A DNA stretch of 64,000 nucleotides from Streptomyces fragilis (lineage in GTDB: Bacteria > Actinomycetota > Actinomycetes > Streptomycetales > Streptomycetaceae), in contig NZ_BEVZ01000002.1 of the NCBI RefSeq assembly GCF_003112515.1, forward strand, positions 1,178,001 to 1,242,000, read 5' to 3'. Each line of letters opens with the position of its first letter. The stretch's first letter is position 1. Made by a program: the position numbers and the translations under genes. The notes under the pieces were generated by a model. It was given only the letters and a program-made list of their open reading frames with translations, made no database searches and was not told the origin of the DNA. Of the stretch, positions 36,847-45,775 are shown one piece after another.

Positions 36847-37760
36847 CGGTTCTCCCCTCCTCGGTCGGGTTCGTTCGCGGCGTGCCGGCTCAGGAAGGCG
36901 ACCGCCGCGGCGTTGAACTCGGCCGCGCCCTCCCACTGGGGCCAGTGCGCCGCGCCGCGGATCAGCAGGTACTCGCCGTCCGGGATGAGGGAGCACAGGC
37001 GTGCGCCCTCGGCCTCGTCGCCGGTCGGCTCGTTGTCGGTCCACACCATGAGGGCGGGGACGGGGACGGCCGCGAAGTCGTCGTCGGTCACCTGGTTGCG
37101 ACGGCGCCGCTCGGGCTCGCGCAGGGCGGACACGTGGGCCATGCTGAAGCCCGCGCGGGAGTAGACGGCCTGGCGGACGCGGACGAGTTCGTCGGTGATG
37201 TTCTCCGGGTCGTGGATGACGACCTGCAGCCGCCTGCGCACGTTCTCGAACGTCGGTTCGTCGACCGCCCGGGCGCTGACCGACTGCGTCCGGTCCATCC
37301 GGGACTCCCCGACGATCCGGCCGCCCGGGGCCGAAAGGATCACCGTGCGGAGCCTCTCGGGGTGCCTGGGCGCGAACTTCAGCGCGAGCCAGCCGCCGAG
37401 GGACTCGCCCGCCAGGTGCACGCGCCGCAGCTCCAGGGCGTCGAGGAGGGCGAGCAGGTGTTCCTCGTAGTCGCGGATCTCCAGCGGGTGGTCGGCGAGC
37501 GAGGTGTACCCGTGGCCCGGGTAGTCGTAGCCGACGACCCGGAAGCCGGCCTGAACGAAGGCGCGGACGTTCTGCGTCCACGCCTCGATGTGGCCGCTGG
37601 TGCCGCTGGCGAGCACGACGGTCTGCGCGTCGGGGTGCGCCCCGGGGAAGTCGAGGACCCGGGTGCGGTAACCGCCCGCGTCCACGTACCGCAGGGTGTG
37701 CTCGAGGTCCGCGATCTCCTCCCAGAGGGTCGCGAGGCGGGTTTCCCTCACGGGGCTCAC
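36843..37760 (-). CDS. mhpC: Alpha/beta hydrolase, C-C bond hydrolase MhpC-like
   Basis: 305 residues from a GTG at 37760 that overlaps the mhpB stop. The nucleophile elbow is GESLGGW with the catalytic Ser. The acid is probably in VWTDNEPTGDEAEG, and the His is in IRGAAHWPQWEGA. Meta-cleavage hydrolases of this type split the ring-opened product into 2-hydroxypentadienoate and succinate (or a related acid). The HPQW-like end (AHWPQWE) is typical of the group. Translational coupling to mhpB and mhpD supports the assignment. Confidence 0.88.
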   Translation of the reverse strand: MSPVRETRLATLWEEIADLEHTLRYVDAGGYRTRVLDFPGAHPDAQTVVLASGTSGHIEAWTQNVRAFVQAGFRVVGYDYPGHGYTSLADHPLEIRDYEEHLLALLDALELRRVHLAGESLGGWLALKFAPRHPERLRTVILSAPGGRIVGESRMDRTQSVSARAVDEPTFENVRRRLQVVIHDPENITDELVRVRQAVYSRAGFSMAHVSALREPERRRRNQVTDDDFAAVPVPALMVWTDNEPTGDEAEGARLCSLIPDGEYLLIRGAAHWPQWEGAAEFNAAAVAFLSRHAANEPDRGGENR

Positions 37761-38692
37761 GCGGTCACCGCCGCCTGGATCGCGAATCCCGCGCCCCACG
37801 TCTCCACCGGCCAGTAGCGGTCGACGGCGAAACGGTAGGGGCCGGCGGTCGACAGGGCGGCGTAGGCGGCGATCCAGCTGCGCATCTCGTGCGCGGCCGA
37901 GCCGCCCTCGGCCATGAACCAGCCGTTCTCCCAGCCGTCGACCACGGAGAGGTCACCGGAGCGGAGCACGTCGAGGACGAGGGTGTCCCACTCCTCGTTC
38001 AGCGGGTCGCTGGGCGCCTTGCCGTCGGCGATGGCCTGGATGCCCTTGACGATCATCTGCTCGCGCTCGTGGCGCTCCTCGGGCGAGGGCGCGTACGAGA
38101 CGAGCCGCTCGTGGACGGTGCCGGGGGCGCCGTCCCAGCGCGGGATGGGCGGGCTGTGGGAGATGCCGCCGGAGGCGAGGAACAGAATCTTCTTGTCCAT
38201 CGTCCCGGCGGCCAGGCCGAACGCCTCGCCCATCAGCCGCACCCGTCGCATCGGGGAGAGCGGCAGGCCGATCGCGTTCACGAACACCGGCACGATCGGC
38301 TGGCTGAAACCCTTGCCGAAGACGAAGTCCAGCGGCTGGACGATGCCGTGGTCGACCGTCATCCGCTCGCTGCGGCCGATGTCGACGCCCTTCGCCAGCA
38401 CGGCCGCGTGGAACGCGCGGGCGGCGTCACCGTCGACGGGCAGCGGCCCGGAGGTGGTGCCGTAGTCGCCGACCCCCTCGGCGACGGCGCCTATCACCCA
38501 GGGAGTGATCAGGGAGTAGAGCTGGCCGTTGAAGTGATCGGGCCCGAACACCACGACCAGGTCGGGGTCGTACTCGGTGACGAATTCCCTGACCTCGTCG
38601 ATGGCTGCATTGATCTCGGCGAACGTCTCCCCGCCCGGGTCGACGTTGCCGAAGGACGGCGCGTGGGAGAGCGCTGCGACGGCCAGCGGCAT
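37757..38692 (-). CDS. mhpB: Extradiol catechol dioxygenase (LigB superfamily)
   Basis: 311 residues from the ATG at 38692 (AGAAGGAAG upstream), close to the usual length of 314. Motifs include LSHAPSFGNVDPGG, VVFGPDHFNGQLYSL, RMTVDHGIVQPLDFVFG (His residues at the iron site) and ILFLASGGISHSPPIP. It opens the ring of 2,3-dihydroxyphenylpropionate next to the two hydroxyls using Fe(II) and O2. It lies 50 bases after the transporter gene. Confidence 0.93.
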   Translation of the reverse strand: MPLAVAALSHAPSFGNVDPGGETFAEINAAIDEVREFVTEYDPDLVVVFGPDHFNGQLYSLITPWVIGAVAEGVGDYGTTSGPLPVDGDAARAFHAAVLAKGVDIGRSERMTVDHGIVQPLDFVFGKGFSQPIVPVFVNAIGLPLSPMRRVRLMGEAFGLAAGTMDKKILFLASGGISHSPPIPRWDGAPGTVHERLVSYAPSPEERHEREQMIVKGIQAIADGKAPSDPLNEEWDTLVLDVLRSGDLSVVDGWENGWFMAEGGSAAHEMRSWIAAYAALSTAGPYRFAVDRYWPVETWGAGFAIQAAVTA

Positions 38693-38742
38693 GGCGGATC
38701 TTCCTTCTGGGAGTGCTTTTTCGGTACGTGTGGGCCGGGCGC

Positions 38743-40107
38743 CTACGCGGAGGCGCCGGCGAGCCCGGGCTGCGGCTCGGCGGCCGGCGCGTTCTCGGAG
38801 CGCCGCAGGCCCACGTGCAGGGCCACGACGCAGATTCCGGCGACGAGCATCGGCAGCGCGAAGACGGTGAAGGCCGCCCCCATGCCCAGCCCGGCGTCGA
38901 AGGCCGCGCCGCCGACGATCGGCGCCGCGATGCCGCCGAACCGGCCGACGCCGATGACCACGCCGAAGCCGGTCGAGCGGGCCAGCGTCGGGTACAGCGC
39001 CGGGACGATCGCGTAGAAGGCCGCGGTGCCCGCGCAGACGAAGAACGAGGCCAGGAAGAGCGTCCACCAGGCGGTCGGCATCCCCGGGCCGGCCAGGCCG
39101 AACAGCGCCAGAGTGACGGTGGCCAGGACCAGGAAGACCGGGGTGAGGAGACGGACGTCGAACCGGTTGCCCAGGAAGCCGAAGAGCACGTTGCCGGCGA
39201 TGCCGCCGATGCTGAACGCGGCGACCATCTGCGGGGCGAGCGCCGGGTCGTGGTTGGCGGACGCGACGGCGCTGGGCGCCCAGTTCGTCATGAAGTAGAA
39301 GCTGAGCATGTACGCCAGGTAGCCGACGATCATCAGCAGCGTCCACAGGCCGGTGCGGCCGGTGAACACGGTGCGCAGCGAGCCGTTGGCCTTGACGCCC
39401 GCGGAGTCCGACTCCGGGAGCGCGTCGAGCGCGGGGCGGCGCATCTTCGTGAGGAGTGCGTTGAGGCGCTGCAGGGAGTCCGCGCGGCGGCCCTCGGAGA
39501 GCCAGGCGAGCGACTCGGGGAGGAACACGAAGGTGGCCACGGCGGCGAGCGCACTCAGGACGAAGCCGACCCACCAGCCGAACTGCCAGCCGCGCTCACC
39601 GAGCATCGGGCCCACGATCACTGAGCCGAGCAGTCCACCGATGTTGATCGCCGCCGCGTAGACGGCCATCACCAGCGCGTACACGCGCTTGCCGGTGTAC
39701 TCCGCGAGGATGACGCCGACGACGGCGACCAGGGCGCCGATGCCGACGCCGGTGACGATCCGGCTGACCACGAGGGGCCAGGTGCCGGTTTCGGGGGTCG
39801 CGAACGGGCCGATGAACATGCCCAGCGCGATCGTCGTCGTGGAGATGACGCCCATCCTGCGCCGGCCGATGCGGTCGGCGAGCGGCGCGACGACGATCGA
39901 GCCCATCAGCATGCCGATCAGGGCGCCGGACATGACCAGCCCGAGTTCGGCCTTGGACACCCCAAAGCCCTCCTCGATGTACGGCGCGGCGAACGACGTG
40001 AGGGCGACGTCGTAGCCGTCGAGCACGACCAGGCCGATGGCGACGAGGACGGCGCGGATCTGCAGGCCGCTCATTCTTTCGTGAGCGATGTGGTCGGTGA
40101 TCCTCAT
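38743..40107 (-). CDS. MFS aromatic acid transporter (AAHS family, MhpT-like)
   Basis: 454 residues from the ATG at 40107 (GGGAGACC upstream). Twelve membrane segments can be followed. The family loop motif is PLADRIGRRRMGVISTTTIA, and VLDGYDVALTSFAAPYIEEG with the conserved Asp is typical of aromatic acid:H+ symporters such as MhpT, PcaK and VanK. It is the first gene of the operon, so uptake is co-regulated with catabolism. The substrate is inferred from its neighbours. Confidence 0.9.
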   Translation of the reverse strand: MRITDHIAHERMSGLQIRAVLVAIGLVVLDGYDVALTSFAAPYIEEGFGVSKAELGLVMSGALIGMLMGSIVVAPLADRIGRRRMGVISTTTIALGMFIGPFATPETGTWPLVVSRIVTGVGIGALVAVVGVILAEYTGKRVYALVMAVYAAAINIGGLLGSVIVGPMLGERGWQFGWWVGFVLSALAAVATFVFLPESLAWLSEGRRADSLQRLNALLTKMRRPALDALPESDSAGVKANGSLRTVFTGRTGLWTLLMIVGYLAYMLSFYFMTNWAPSAVASANHDPALAPQMVAAFSIGGIAGNVLFGFLGNRFDVRLLTPVFLVLATVTLALFGLAGPGMPTAWWTLFLASFFVCAGTAAFYAIVPALYPTLARSTGFGVVIGVGRFGGIAAPIVGGAAFDAGLGMGAAFTVFALPMLVAGICVVALHVGLRRSENAPAAEPQPGLAGASA

Positions 40108-40206
40108 GGAGGTCTCCCTGTCTCGGGAACGAGGGATCGAGCGGTCCGTGCCAGGGCAGCGGCCCGCCAGGAGGGGGCCGCGCACGGGTCGCGTTCCGTC
40201 GGCGGC

Positions 40207-40226
40207 TCTAGAAGCGACGTTCTAGA
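40207..40226. promoter_or_regulatory. Palindromic operator between the mhp operon and its TetR regulator
   Basis: TCTAGAAGCGACGTTCTAGA is a perfect inverted repeat with 7-base arms and a 6-base spacer. It lies about 100 bases before the transporter start and 100 bases before the regulator start, so one regulator could control both directions. A related element precedes the SDR gene at 32282. Confidence 0.75.
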
Positions 40227-40327
40227 ATGGTCATTACGATGACGAGCGTCTCGCGCTGATGTCAAGGGATGGCGTGGATTTGGTAGAACAGCAGTCCGCA
40301 CAGTTCCGCAGATCAGCGAGGGGACCG

Positions 40328-41020
40328 ATGGCCGCGAGGCGCAAGACCCACCAGGCGTCCGAGATGTCGAAGCGGGCGATCCTCGAGGCCGTGCTCGCGC
40401 GTGCGGTCGAGGCCGGGTACGAGGGGACGACCATGGCCGACGTCGCCCGCGCGTCCGGCCTGCCGATCGGGTCCGTGTACTGGCACTTCCAGAACAAGGA
40501 GCAGCTCTTCGTCGAACTGCTCGACCACTGCTTCGACGTCTGGCGGCGGACCCATGCCTCCGCGGGTGACATACGCGAACTGCTGCGGCGCAGCATCAGC
40601 GACTCCGCGGCCGCTTCGGCGAGTCTCACCGACCCGGCTGCGGCGTTCTGGAGCATCGGACTCGTCTTCGCCTTCGAGCGGAGGCTGGAGGACAACCTCG
40701 CCCGGCAGCGGTACCTCGCCATCCGCCGGGAGATGTTCCAGTTCATGGCGTCCCGGCTGCGCGACTCCTACACGGACGTGCCGGACGAGGTCGCGGAAGA
40801 ACTGGCCCACGACATGGCCGTCATGGGGCGGGCACTCACCGACGGCTTCCGGGTGGCAGCGGCCGCGGGCGACGACACCGATTTCGCGCGGTACGCCGAG
40901 CTGGCGGCCGACGCGCTCGAGTCCCTGGTCTCCGCCCGCCTGCGGAGCCGGACCGGGGGCGCGACGGACCAGGGGCCGGGCCGGCCCGCCCGCTCACTTC
41001 CGCGGGGAGAAGCGGGGTGA
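40328..41020 (+). CDS. TetR-family regulator of the mhp genes
   Basis: 230 residues from the ATG at 40328 with GAGGGG upstream; an ATG at 40259 is possible but lacks a good ribosome site. The N-terminal helix-turn-helix is clear (AILEAVLARAVEAGYEGTTM, then ADVARASGLPIGSVYWHFQN). The ligand domain is unassigned. It is divergent from the mhp operon across a 220-base gap containing a perfect palindrome. It is therefore most likely a repressor released by an aromatic or ring-cleavage compound. E. coli MhpR is an unrelated IclR-type activator. Confidence 0.88.
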   Translation: MAARRKTHQASEMSKRAILEAVLARAVEAGYEGTTMADVARASGLPIGSVYWHFQNKEQLFVELLDHCFDVWRRTHASAGDIRELLRRSISDSAAASASLTDPAAAFWSIGLVFAFERRLEDNLARQRYLAIRREMFQFMASRLRDSYTDVPDEVAEELAHDMAVMGRALTDGFRVAAAAGDDTDFARYAELAADALESLVSARLRSRTGGATDQGPGRPARSLPRGEAG

Positions 41021-41044
41021 GGAACCGTGCTCGTGTGGGGCAGA

Positions 41045-41071
41045 GCCCGGACCTTGAGCGGGAGTCCGGGC
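41045..41071. terminator. Bidirectional hairpin terminator
   Basis: GCCCGGAC, an 11-base loop and GTCCGGGC lie between the TetR gene and the convergent secreted protein gene. Confidence 0.65.
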
Positions 41072-41084
41072 CCGGCCCTGCTCC

Positions 41085-41618
41085 TCAGCAGCCGGAAGCG
41101 GTCACCGTGAACGGTGCAACGTCGATGTCGACGTTGCTCGCGTCGTTGTCGTACACCTCGACGTGGATGTCGTGGAGGGTCAGGCTGTAGACGCCGTTGC
41201 CGCGGCAGGCGTAGAAGTCCACGTACGTGTTTCCGCCACTGTCCGCGGCGACGTTGAAGGCGCGGTCCTCGGTCCACGCCTCGACGCCGTCCTTCTTCAG
41301 GGTGAGCTTCGACGTCACCCGGCACGGCTTGGAGTCCCAGAACCCACCCGAACCCCGGTTGCCCGAACACCTGGCCCACACGGTGTCCGTCGGCTCGTTC
41401 GGCCAGACCTTCCCACCGACAAGGTGCTTGTCGCGCTGGGTGAAGCAGACCTCCATCTTCACCCAGCCCCCTCCGTTCCTCGTGTACGCCTCGACGGTTT
41501 TGCAGCCCTTGGGCGGCGTCGGGGCCGCTGCCGGTGCAGCGCCCGCGACGGCCGACGGGAGGAGAGCTGCGATGGCCGCGCAGGCCACCAGCCATGAGCC
41601 ACGCTTCATGATCCTCAT
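41085..41618 (-). CDS. Small secreted protein, unknown function
   Basis: About 177 residues; the start at 41618 (MRIMKRG) or the ATG three codons later both give a signal peptide (WLVACAAIAALLPSAVAGAA). The mature part has six Cys (KGCKTVEAY, EVCFTQ, WARCSG, KPCRVT, YACRGNG and the C-terminal SGC), which probably form disulfides, and a beta-rich sequence (VDFYACRGNGVYSLTLHDIH). I do not recognise the family. It is a monocistronic gene. Confidence 0.75.
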   Translation of the reverse strand: MRIMKRGSWLVACAAIAALLPSAVAGAAPAAAPTPPKGCKTVEAYTRNGGGWVKMEVCFTQRDKHLVGGKVWPNEPTDTVWARCSGNRGSGGFWDSKPCRVTSKLTLKKDGVEAWTEDRAFNVAADSGGNTYVDFYACRGNGVYSLTLHDIHVEVYDNDASNVDIDVAPFTVTASGC

Positions 41619-41781
41619 GTTCGGCACAACGATCACCCTCGCCGTCCGACACGGCTGGTACACCACACACGCGACGATGCGATTGCCGCACTTGTCGGCG
41701 ATCCTCAGTGGTTCTGCGCGCGCGGTCGACCGGGCCGGGTCCACTTGTGGGCCTCGCCGAGCGGACCTCACGTGGCTGGAG

Positions 41782-43212
41782 TCAATCACCGCCCGGGAGC
41801 AGTCCCGCGCTCCGACGGCGGCTCAGGCGCAGGTCCGTCAGGGCGATGGTGACGGCCGAGGCGACCACGACCGCGTTGAGGCACAGGGCGAGGCGCGGGC
41901 CGATGCCGACCAGGGTGCCCGCCAACGCGGTGCCGGCCGATCCCGCGGCCATCTTCAGCCCGGCCATGGTCATGAACACCTGCGCCCGGGCGTTGGGCGG
42001 GGAGTGCACCGACCGCACGGCCAGGGTGGCGGTGAACAGGACGGCGCTCGTCGCTCCCGCCAGCGCGAAGGCCGCCAGAGCGAGCCCGTAGCCGGGCGCC
42101 AGTGCGCAGAGGCCGACGGCCACGGCGTTCGCGGCGATCAGCCGCAGCACCCAGCGCTCCGGTTCCCCGGTGAGGGGGAACACGCCGGTCGCCAACGCGC
42201 CGCAGAGGTTGCCGACCCCGTAGGCGGCGCCGAGGGCGGCGCCCGCCCCCGCCGATCCCTGCAGGTCGCGGCCCAGGACCACCGCGATCACCATCACGCC
42301 GCCGGTGCTGACCGCAGTGATCATCGTGGCGATCATGACGCGGCGCAGCGGGCCCCGCCGCACGATCACGCGCAGGGTCTCCCGCACGGGCATCGACCGC
42401 TGCCTCTCGGCGGCCGACCGGTGCTCCTTCGGCAGCGCGACCATCAGCAGGCCGCCCACCACCCCGGCCCCGCCCAACGCGACGACCGCGGTCAGCGCCC
42501 CGGACAGGGCGGTGACCGCGGCCACCACGGCCGGGCCGATGATGTTGCTGGTCCCGTACGTCGCCGAGTCCCACCCCTCGGCCCGGCGCTGCGCGCGGGC
42601 GTCCTCTCCGACGATCAGCGCGAGCCGGCTGCTGAGGCCTCCTGTCATCAGCGGATCGCACAGACCGCCGACGACGACGAGCAGCCCGACCAGGAGGACG
42701 GGCGCGCGGCCCAGTGTCAGGCCGGTCCCGGCGAGCATCAGTCCGAAGACGGCGAACGCGGTCGCCAGCCGCATCCTCGGGTCGCGGGCCTCCTCCAGCC
42801 ACCGCGCCATCCACGGCCCGGCGACGTTGGGCAGTGTGAGCAGGGCCGCGAGGACGCCGCCGAGGGCGGCCCCGCCGTGGCCGGGCGACGCCAGCGCCAG
42901 TGCGACGAGCGCGACGGGGGCTCCGCCGCTCGCCGAGCGCACGAGGGTCGCCGCGGTGAGGTACACGGCGAGCGAGAGGCCCCGCCGCGGCCGTAACGCC
43001 TTGCGGGCGTCCTGTTTCCGCGCCGTCGGCGGGCCGCCGTGCCGGTCGGTATCGGGCGTCACGGGAGCCGGTTCCTGCGCCTGCGGCACAGCTGCCCGTT
43101 CCTTCGACAGGGTGACCTGGTCCCGTCCCTTCGGCATGGTGACCGGGGCGGTCGCCCGCAGGGTGCCGGGCGTCCCCTCGCCGTCGTGGGGGCGCCTGGG
43201 GCGGTCGGGCAT
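41782..43212 (-). CDS. MFS transporter
   Basis: 476 residues from the ATG at 43212 (GGAGACGAC upstream). The first 80 residues are polar and low-complexity. Twelve hydrophobic segments follow. The conserved loop is weak (ARWLEEARDPRMRLATAF), and LMTGGLSSRLALIVGEDARA sits near the middle. It resembles drug-efflux MFS proteins of actinomycetes. No ligand can be assigned. It stands alone, downstream of a 335-base gap. Confidence 0.8.
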   Translation of the reverse strand: MPDRPRRPHDGEGTPGTLRATAPVTMPKGRDQVTLSKERAAVPQAQEPAPVTPDTDRHGGPPTARKQDARKALRPRRGLSLAVYLTAATLVRSASGGAPVALVALALASPGHGGAALGGVLAALLTLPNVAGPWMARWLEEARDPRMRLATAFAVFGLMLAGTGLTLGRAPVLLVGLLVVVGGLCDPLMTGGLSSRLALIVGEDARAQRRAEGWDSATYGTSNIIGPAVVAAVTALSGALTAVVALGGAGVVGGLLMVALPKEHRSAAERQRSMPVRETLRVIVRRGPLRRVMIATMITAVSTGGVMVIAVVLGRDLQGSAGAGAALGAAYGVGNLCGALATGVFPLTGEPERWVLRLIAANAVAVGLCALAPGYGLALAAFALAGATSAVLFTATLAVRSVHSPPNARAQVFMTMAGLKMAAGSAGTALAGTLVGIGPRLALCLNAVVVASAVTIALTDLRLSRRRSAGLLPGGD

Positions 43213-43547
43213 GTCGTCTCCGTCTCGCGAGGTCCGGGCGCGGTGTCCGGACGGGCTGTCGCCGTTCGTGCCCGCAGCGGTCCGCCGACCGCCGTCGCCT
43301 CGTGCGGCCGAGGCATCGCGGCCCTTCCTCGCCGCACGGCGGCGGCAGTTCGATCCGCAGCGGATGCGGGATGCGGGATGCGGGATGCGGCGGGACATGA
43401 CAACTGTTCCCTCTGCGCGGATTTCATGCCGCCCGGCACGGACCGCCTACCGCCCCGCCAGTTGCCCACGACCCTTTCCGACGCGGCATCGCGGGGGAGT
43501 GGGGCCGCGGGTTCCAGCGATAGGCCTTCGGGAGACGAGGCCCCGGT
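43213..43547. repeat. Intergenic region with a 7-bp tandem repeat
   Basis: At 43362-43389 there are four exact copies of GGATGCG. No gene was seen elsewhere in the gap. The repeat lies about 150 bases upstream of the MFS start and could alter promoter spacing. Confidence 0.6.
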
Positions 43548-43961
43548 TCAGCGGCCACCGGCCTCCTGCAGTGCCTTGTGGACGCCGTAAGCCTCGATGA
43601 AGGCTTGGATCGGCTGCAGGTTGCTCGAGAACGACTTCGAGCGCCACTTCTCCTTCCTGCCGTCGAGATGGATGAGTTCCACCCAGACGTCAAGGGTCGC
43701 GAAGGAACTGGTGGAAGAGGTGGTCGCATCGGCTTTCAGTGCCGCCTCGGCCAGATCGGAGAAGGTGACGACGCTCAACGGCTTGTGATCGTCCTTGTAT
43801 TCGACGACCACTTCGGGAGTGATCACCAGGAGCGGATCGGGATCGTCCGACGTTCCCCGCAGGAAGCCCGAGACCTTCCCTCGCTTCTTGGTGAACACAC
43901 GCCAGCCGGAGGGCGCCGGCCCTTCACGCGCGTGCGCGAGGACCGCTCGCGGGTCCGCCAT
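43548..43961 (-). CDS. Hypothetical cytoplasmic protein
   Basis: 137 residues. The ATG at 43961 has AGGAG upstream. No signal peptide or membrane segment. The core is beta-strand-like (LLVITPEVVVEYKDDHKPLS, FATLDVWVELIHLDGRKEKW) and ends in a helix (LQPIQAFIEAYGVHKALQEA). It looks like a small PH-like or NTF2-like domain, but no family can be named. Neighbours give no clue. Confidence 0.75.
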   Translation of the reverse strand: MADPRAVLAHAREGPAPSGWRVFTKKRGKVSGFLRGTSDDPDPLLVITPEVVVEYKDDHKPLSVVTFSDLAEAALKADATTSSTSSFATLDVWVELIHLDGRKEKWRSKSFSSNLQPIQAFIEAYGVHKALQEAGGR

Positions 43962-44287
43962 GTCAACTCCTGAGGTTCTACAGTTTTGAGCACGGGCATC
44001 GCGCGGCGGACTTCTGCGCTTCCGTAACGCATCCGACGAGGACCTCGCCGGTTCCACCAGGGAACGCGACGCCGGCCTCCGTTTCGGCCCTTTCCGTCCG
44101 CGGAGCCGGTGGGCGGCGCGCCGGGCTCTCCGGGGCCCGTCCCCCACGCCCCTCCCTCCATGACGCCACCACCCGCGCACCCTCGCAAGACGTGCCGGCC
44201 GGTACGCCCCAGGACGACGGTGGTGCACGCCACCGCCGGGCAGGTATGCCGCGCCGTGCGCACCGCGCACCACACCGAGGCGTGCTT
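43962..44287. other. Intergenic region, no gene seen
   Basis: About 325 bases between two leftward genes. It includes the promoter of the hypothetical gene at 43548. No credible reading frame or structured repeat was found. Confidence 0.5.
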
Positions 44288-44866
44288 TCAGTCAGGGGCG
44301 TCGAGGAGGCTGAGCAGCACGGTGGTGATGGTCGAACGGGCGACGTCCGGGTGGATCGTGCCACGGGCGGCCGCATGGCCGAGGGCGTCCGCGGCGCCTA
44401 CGAACGCGATCGCCGCTTCCTCGCTGAGGTCTGCACCGCCTTCGGCGGTTCGTATGGCCTGCCGGCAGATGTCCACGTAGCGGCGTTCGGATTCCTGCCG
44501 GGCCCGCTCGAGGGCTGGTGTGCCGGCCAGCGCGGCCACCACTCCACTGAGTTCGACGCCCTGGGAGACGACACACGCGACGTGAGCCGCCGCGATCGCC
44601 TCGACCCGCTGCCGCAGACCCGGCGGGGTGCGTGCCGTCGCGGCACGCAGGTCGGCGAGGTGCCGCTGGTCGAAGTCCTGGTACAGCGAGAGGAGAAGCT
44701 CCGAGCGGGAGGGGAAGTGATCGTAGACGAGGGGCTTGGAGACCCCTGCTCTGCTCGCCAGGTAAGCGAGCGTGAGCGCGTCGGTGCCTTCGGTGGCGAT
44801 CACGTCGCGGGCAATCGAGACGAGCTGGGCTCGCCGCTCGGTGCTGGAGAGTCGTCGCACGGCCAT
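44288..44866 (-). CDS. TetR-family regulator
   Basis: 192 residues from the ATG at 44866. The helix-turn-helix is IARDVIATEGTDALTLAYLA followed by SRAGVSKPLVYDHFPSRSEL. It is divergent from the quinone reductase-like gene with 93 bases between the starts, and this gap holds nested inverted repeats. It is therefore probably an autoregulated repressor of that gene, responding to quinones or another electrophile. The inducer is an inference. Confidence 0.87.
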   Translation of the reverse strand: MAVRRLSSTERRAQLVSIARDVIATEGTDALTLAYLASRAGVSKPLVYDHFPSRSELLLSLYQDFDQRHLADLRAATARTPPGLRQRVEAIAAAHVACVVSQGVELSGVVAALAGTPALERARQESERRYVDICRQAIRTAEGGADLSEEAAIAFVGAADALGHAAARGTIHPDVARSTITTVLLSLLDAPD

Positions 44867-44882
44867 GCGTAGCAGTCTCTCA

Positions 44883-44925
44883 CCTACCAACCGTAACCTA
44901 CTACTAGTAACTTACTGATGGTAGG
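44883..44925. promoter_or_regulatory. Nested palindromes, likely TetR operators
   Basis: CCTACCA at 44883-44889 and TGGTAGG at 44919-44925 form outer arms. TACTAGTA (44902-44909) is a central palindrome. Related GTAAC/CTTAC half-sites lie between. The AT-rich block stands out in this GC-rich DNA and covers both start regions. Confidence 0.65.
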
Positions 44926-44959
44926 TTTCCTTCGATGAGCTGAGAGAACGGAGCTGTCG

Positions 44960-45568
44960 ATGCACGCCCTGCTGGTCACCGCGAACCCGGACCCCCAGTC
45001 GCTGACCCATCACGTGCTGCAAAAGCTCGAGGCGGCACTCCACCCGATGTCGGTCGAGGTCGCCGACCTGTTCCAGGAGGGGTTCAACCCGACGTTCACG
45101 CCGGCGGACCGCCGGGCGTACCAAGAGGGTGGCGACCTTCCCGCCGACATCGTCGGTGAGCACCGTCGCCTCGAGCGCGCCACCGATCTCGTCCTGGTCT
45201 TCCCCGTGTACTGGTGGTCGATGCCGGCGCTGCTGAAGGGGTGGATGGACCGTGTCTTCGTCAACGGGTGGGCCTTCGAGTACTCCCCGACTGCAGGCCT
45301 CCAACCCAAACTGGGGGGACTCACCACACACCTTCTGCCCATCGCCGGTGATGACTCCGGCGCGTACGAGCGCCACGGGTACGCGGAAGCGCTGCGGACG
45401 CAGATCGAGCACGGAATCGTTGACTACTGCGGCAGCCGGCGCGGTGCCACGGCCTTCGTCCACGAGTCCGAGCAGGCTTCCTTCGCGGCCACGGCGCAGA
45501 GCGTCGACCGCGCGGTGCGCATCATCAGTGGAGCCATCCACGCCCGCTCGCGGACGTTGCCGCAGTGA
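44960..45568 (+). CDS. NAD(P)H dehydrogenase (quinone)-like flavoprotein
   Basis: 202 residues from the ATG at 44960. Flavodoxin-like fold of the MdaB/NQO family: LLVTANPDPQSLTHHVLQKL, then VFPVYWWSMPALLKGWMDRV (FMN/FAD-binding WWSMP motif) and FVNGWAFEY. It reduces quinones by two electrons, avoiding semiquinone radicals. Divergent from the TetR gene, which supports induction by quinones or electrophiles. Confidence 0.9.
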   Translation: MHALLVTANPDPQSLTHHVLQKLEAALHPMSVEVADLFQEGFNPTFTPADRRAYQEGGDLPADIVGEHRRLERATDLVLVFPVYWWSMPALLKGWMDRVFVNGWAFEYSPTAGLQPKLGGLTTHLLPIAGDDSGAYERHGYAEALRTQIEHGIVDYCGSRRGATAFVHESEQASFAATAQSVDRAVRIISGAIHARSRTLPQ

Positions 45569-45775
45569 GGTGCCCCTTCGAGGAAGGGTTCCTCGGAATG
45601 TCCTCGAGGCATGGGACCGCGCGCACCCTCTCGCCCCCGGCTCCCAGCCTTCGGTCGGCTTCCGAGGAAGGCGCAGGAGCAGGCGAGAGGGAGGCGCGCC
45701 TCGGGGGTCGTGCCGTGTCCCCGTGGTACCTGGTGGCGCAGAGCGGTGAAGGCGTGAACGGCGCCGTCACCGGCC

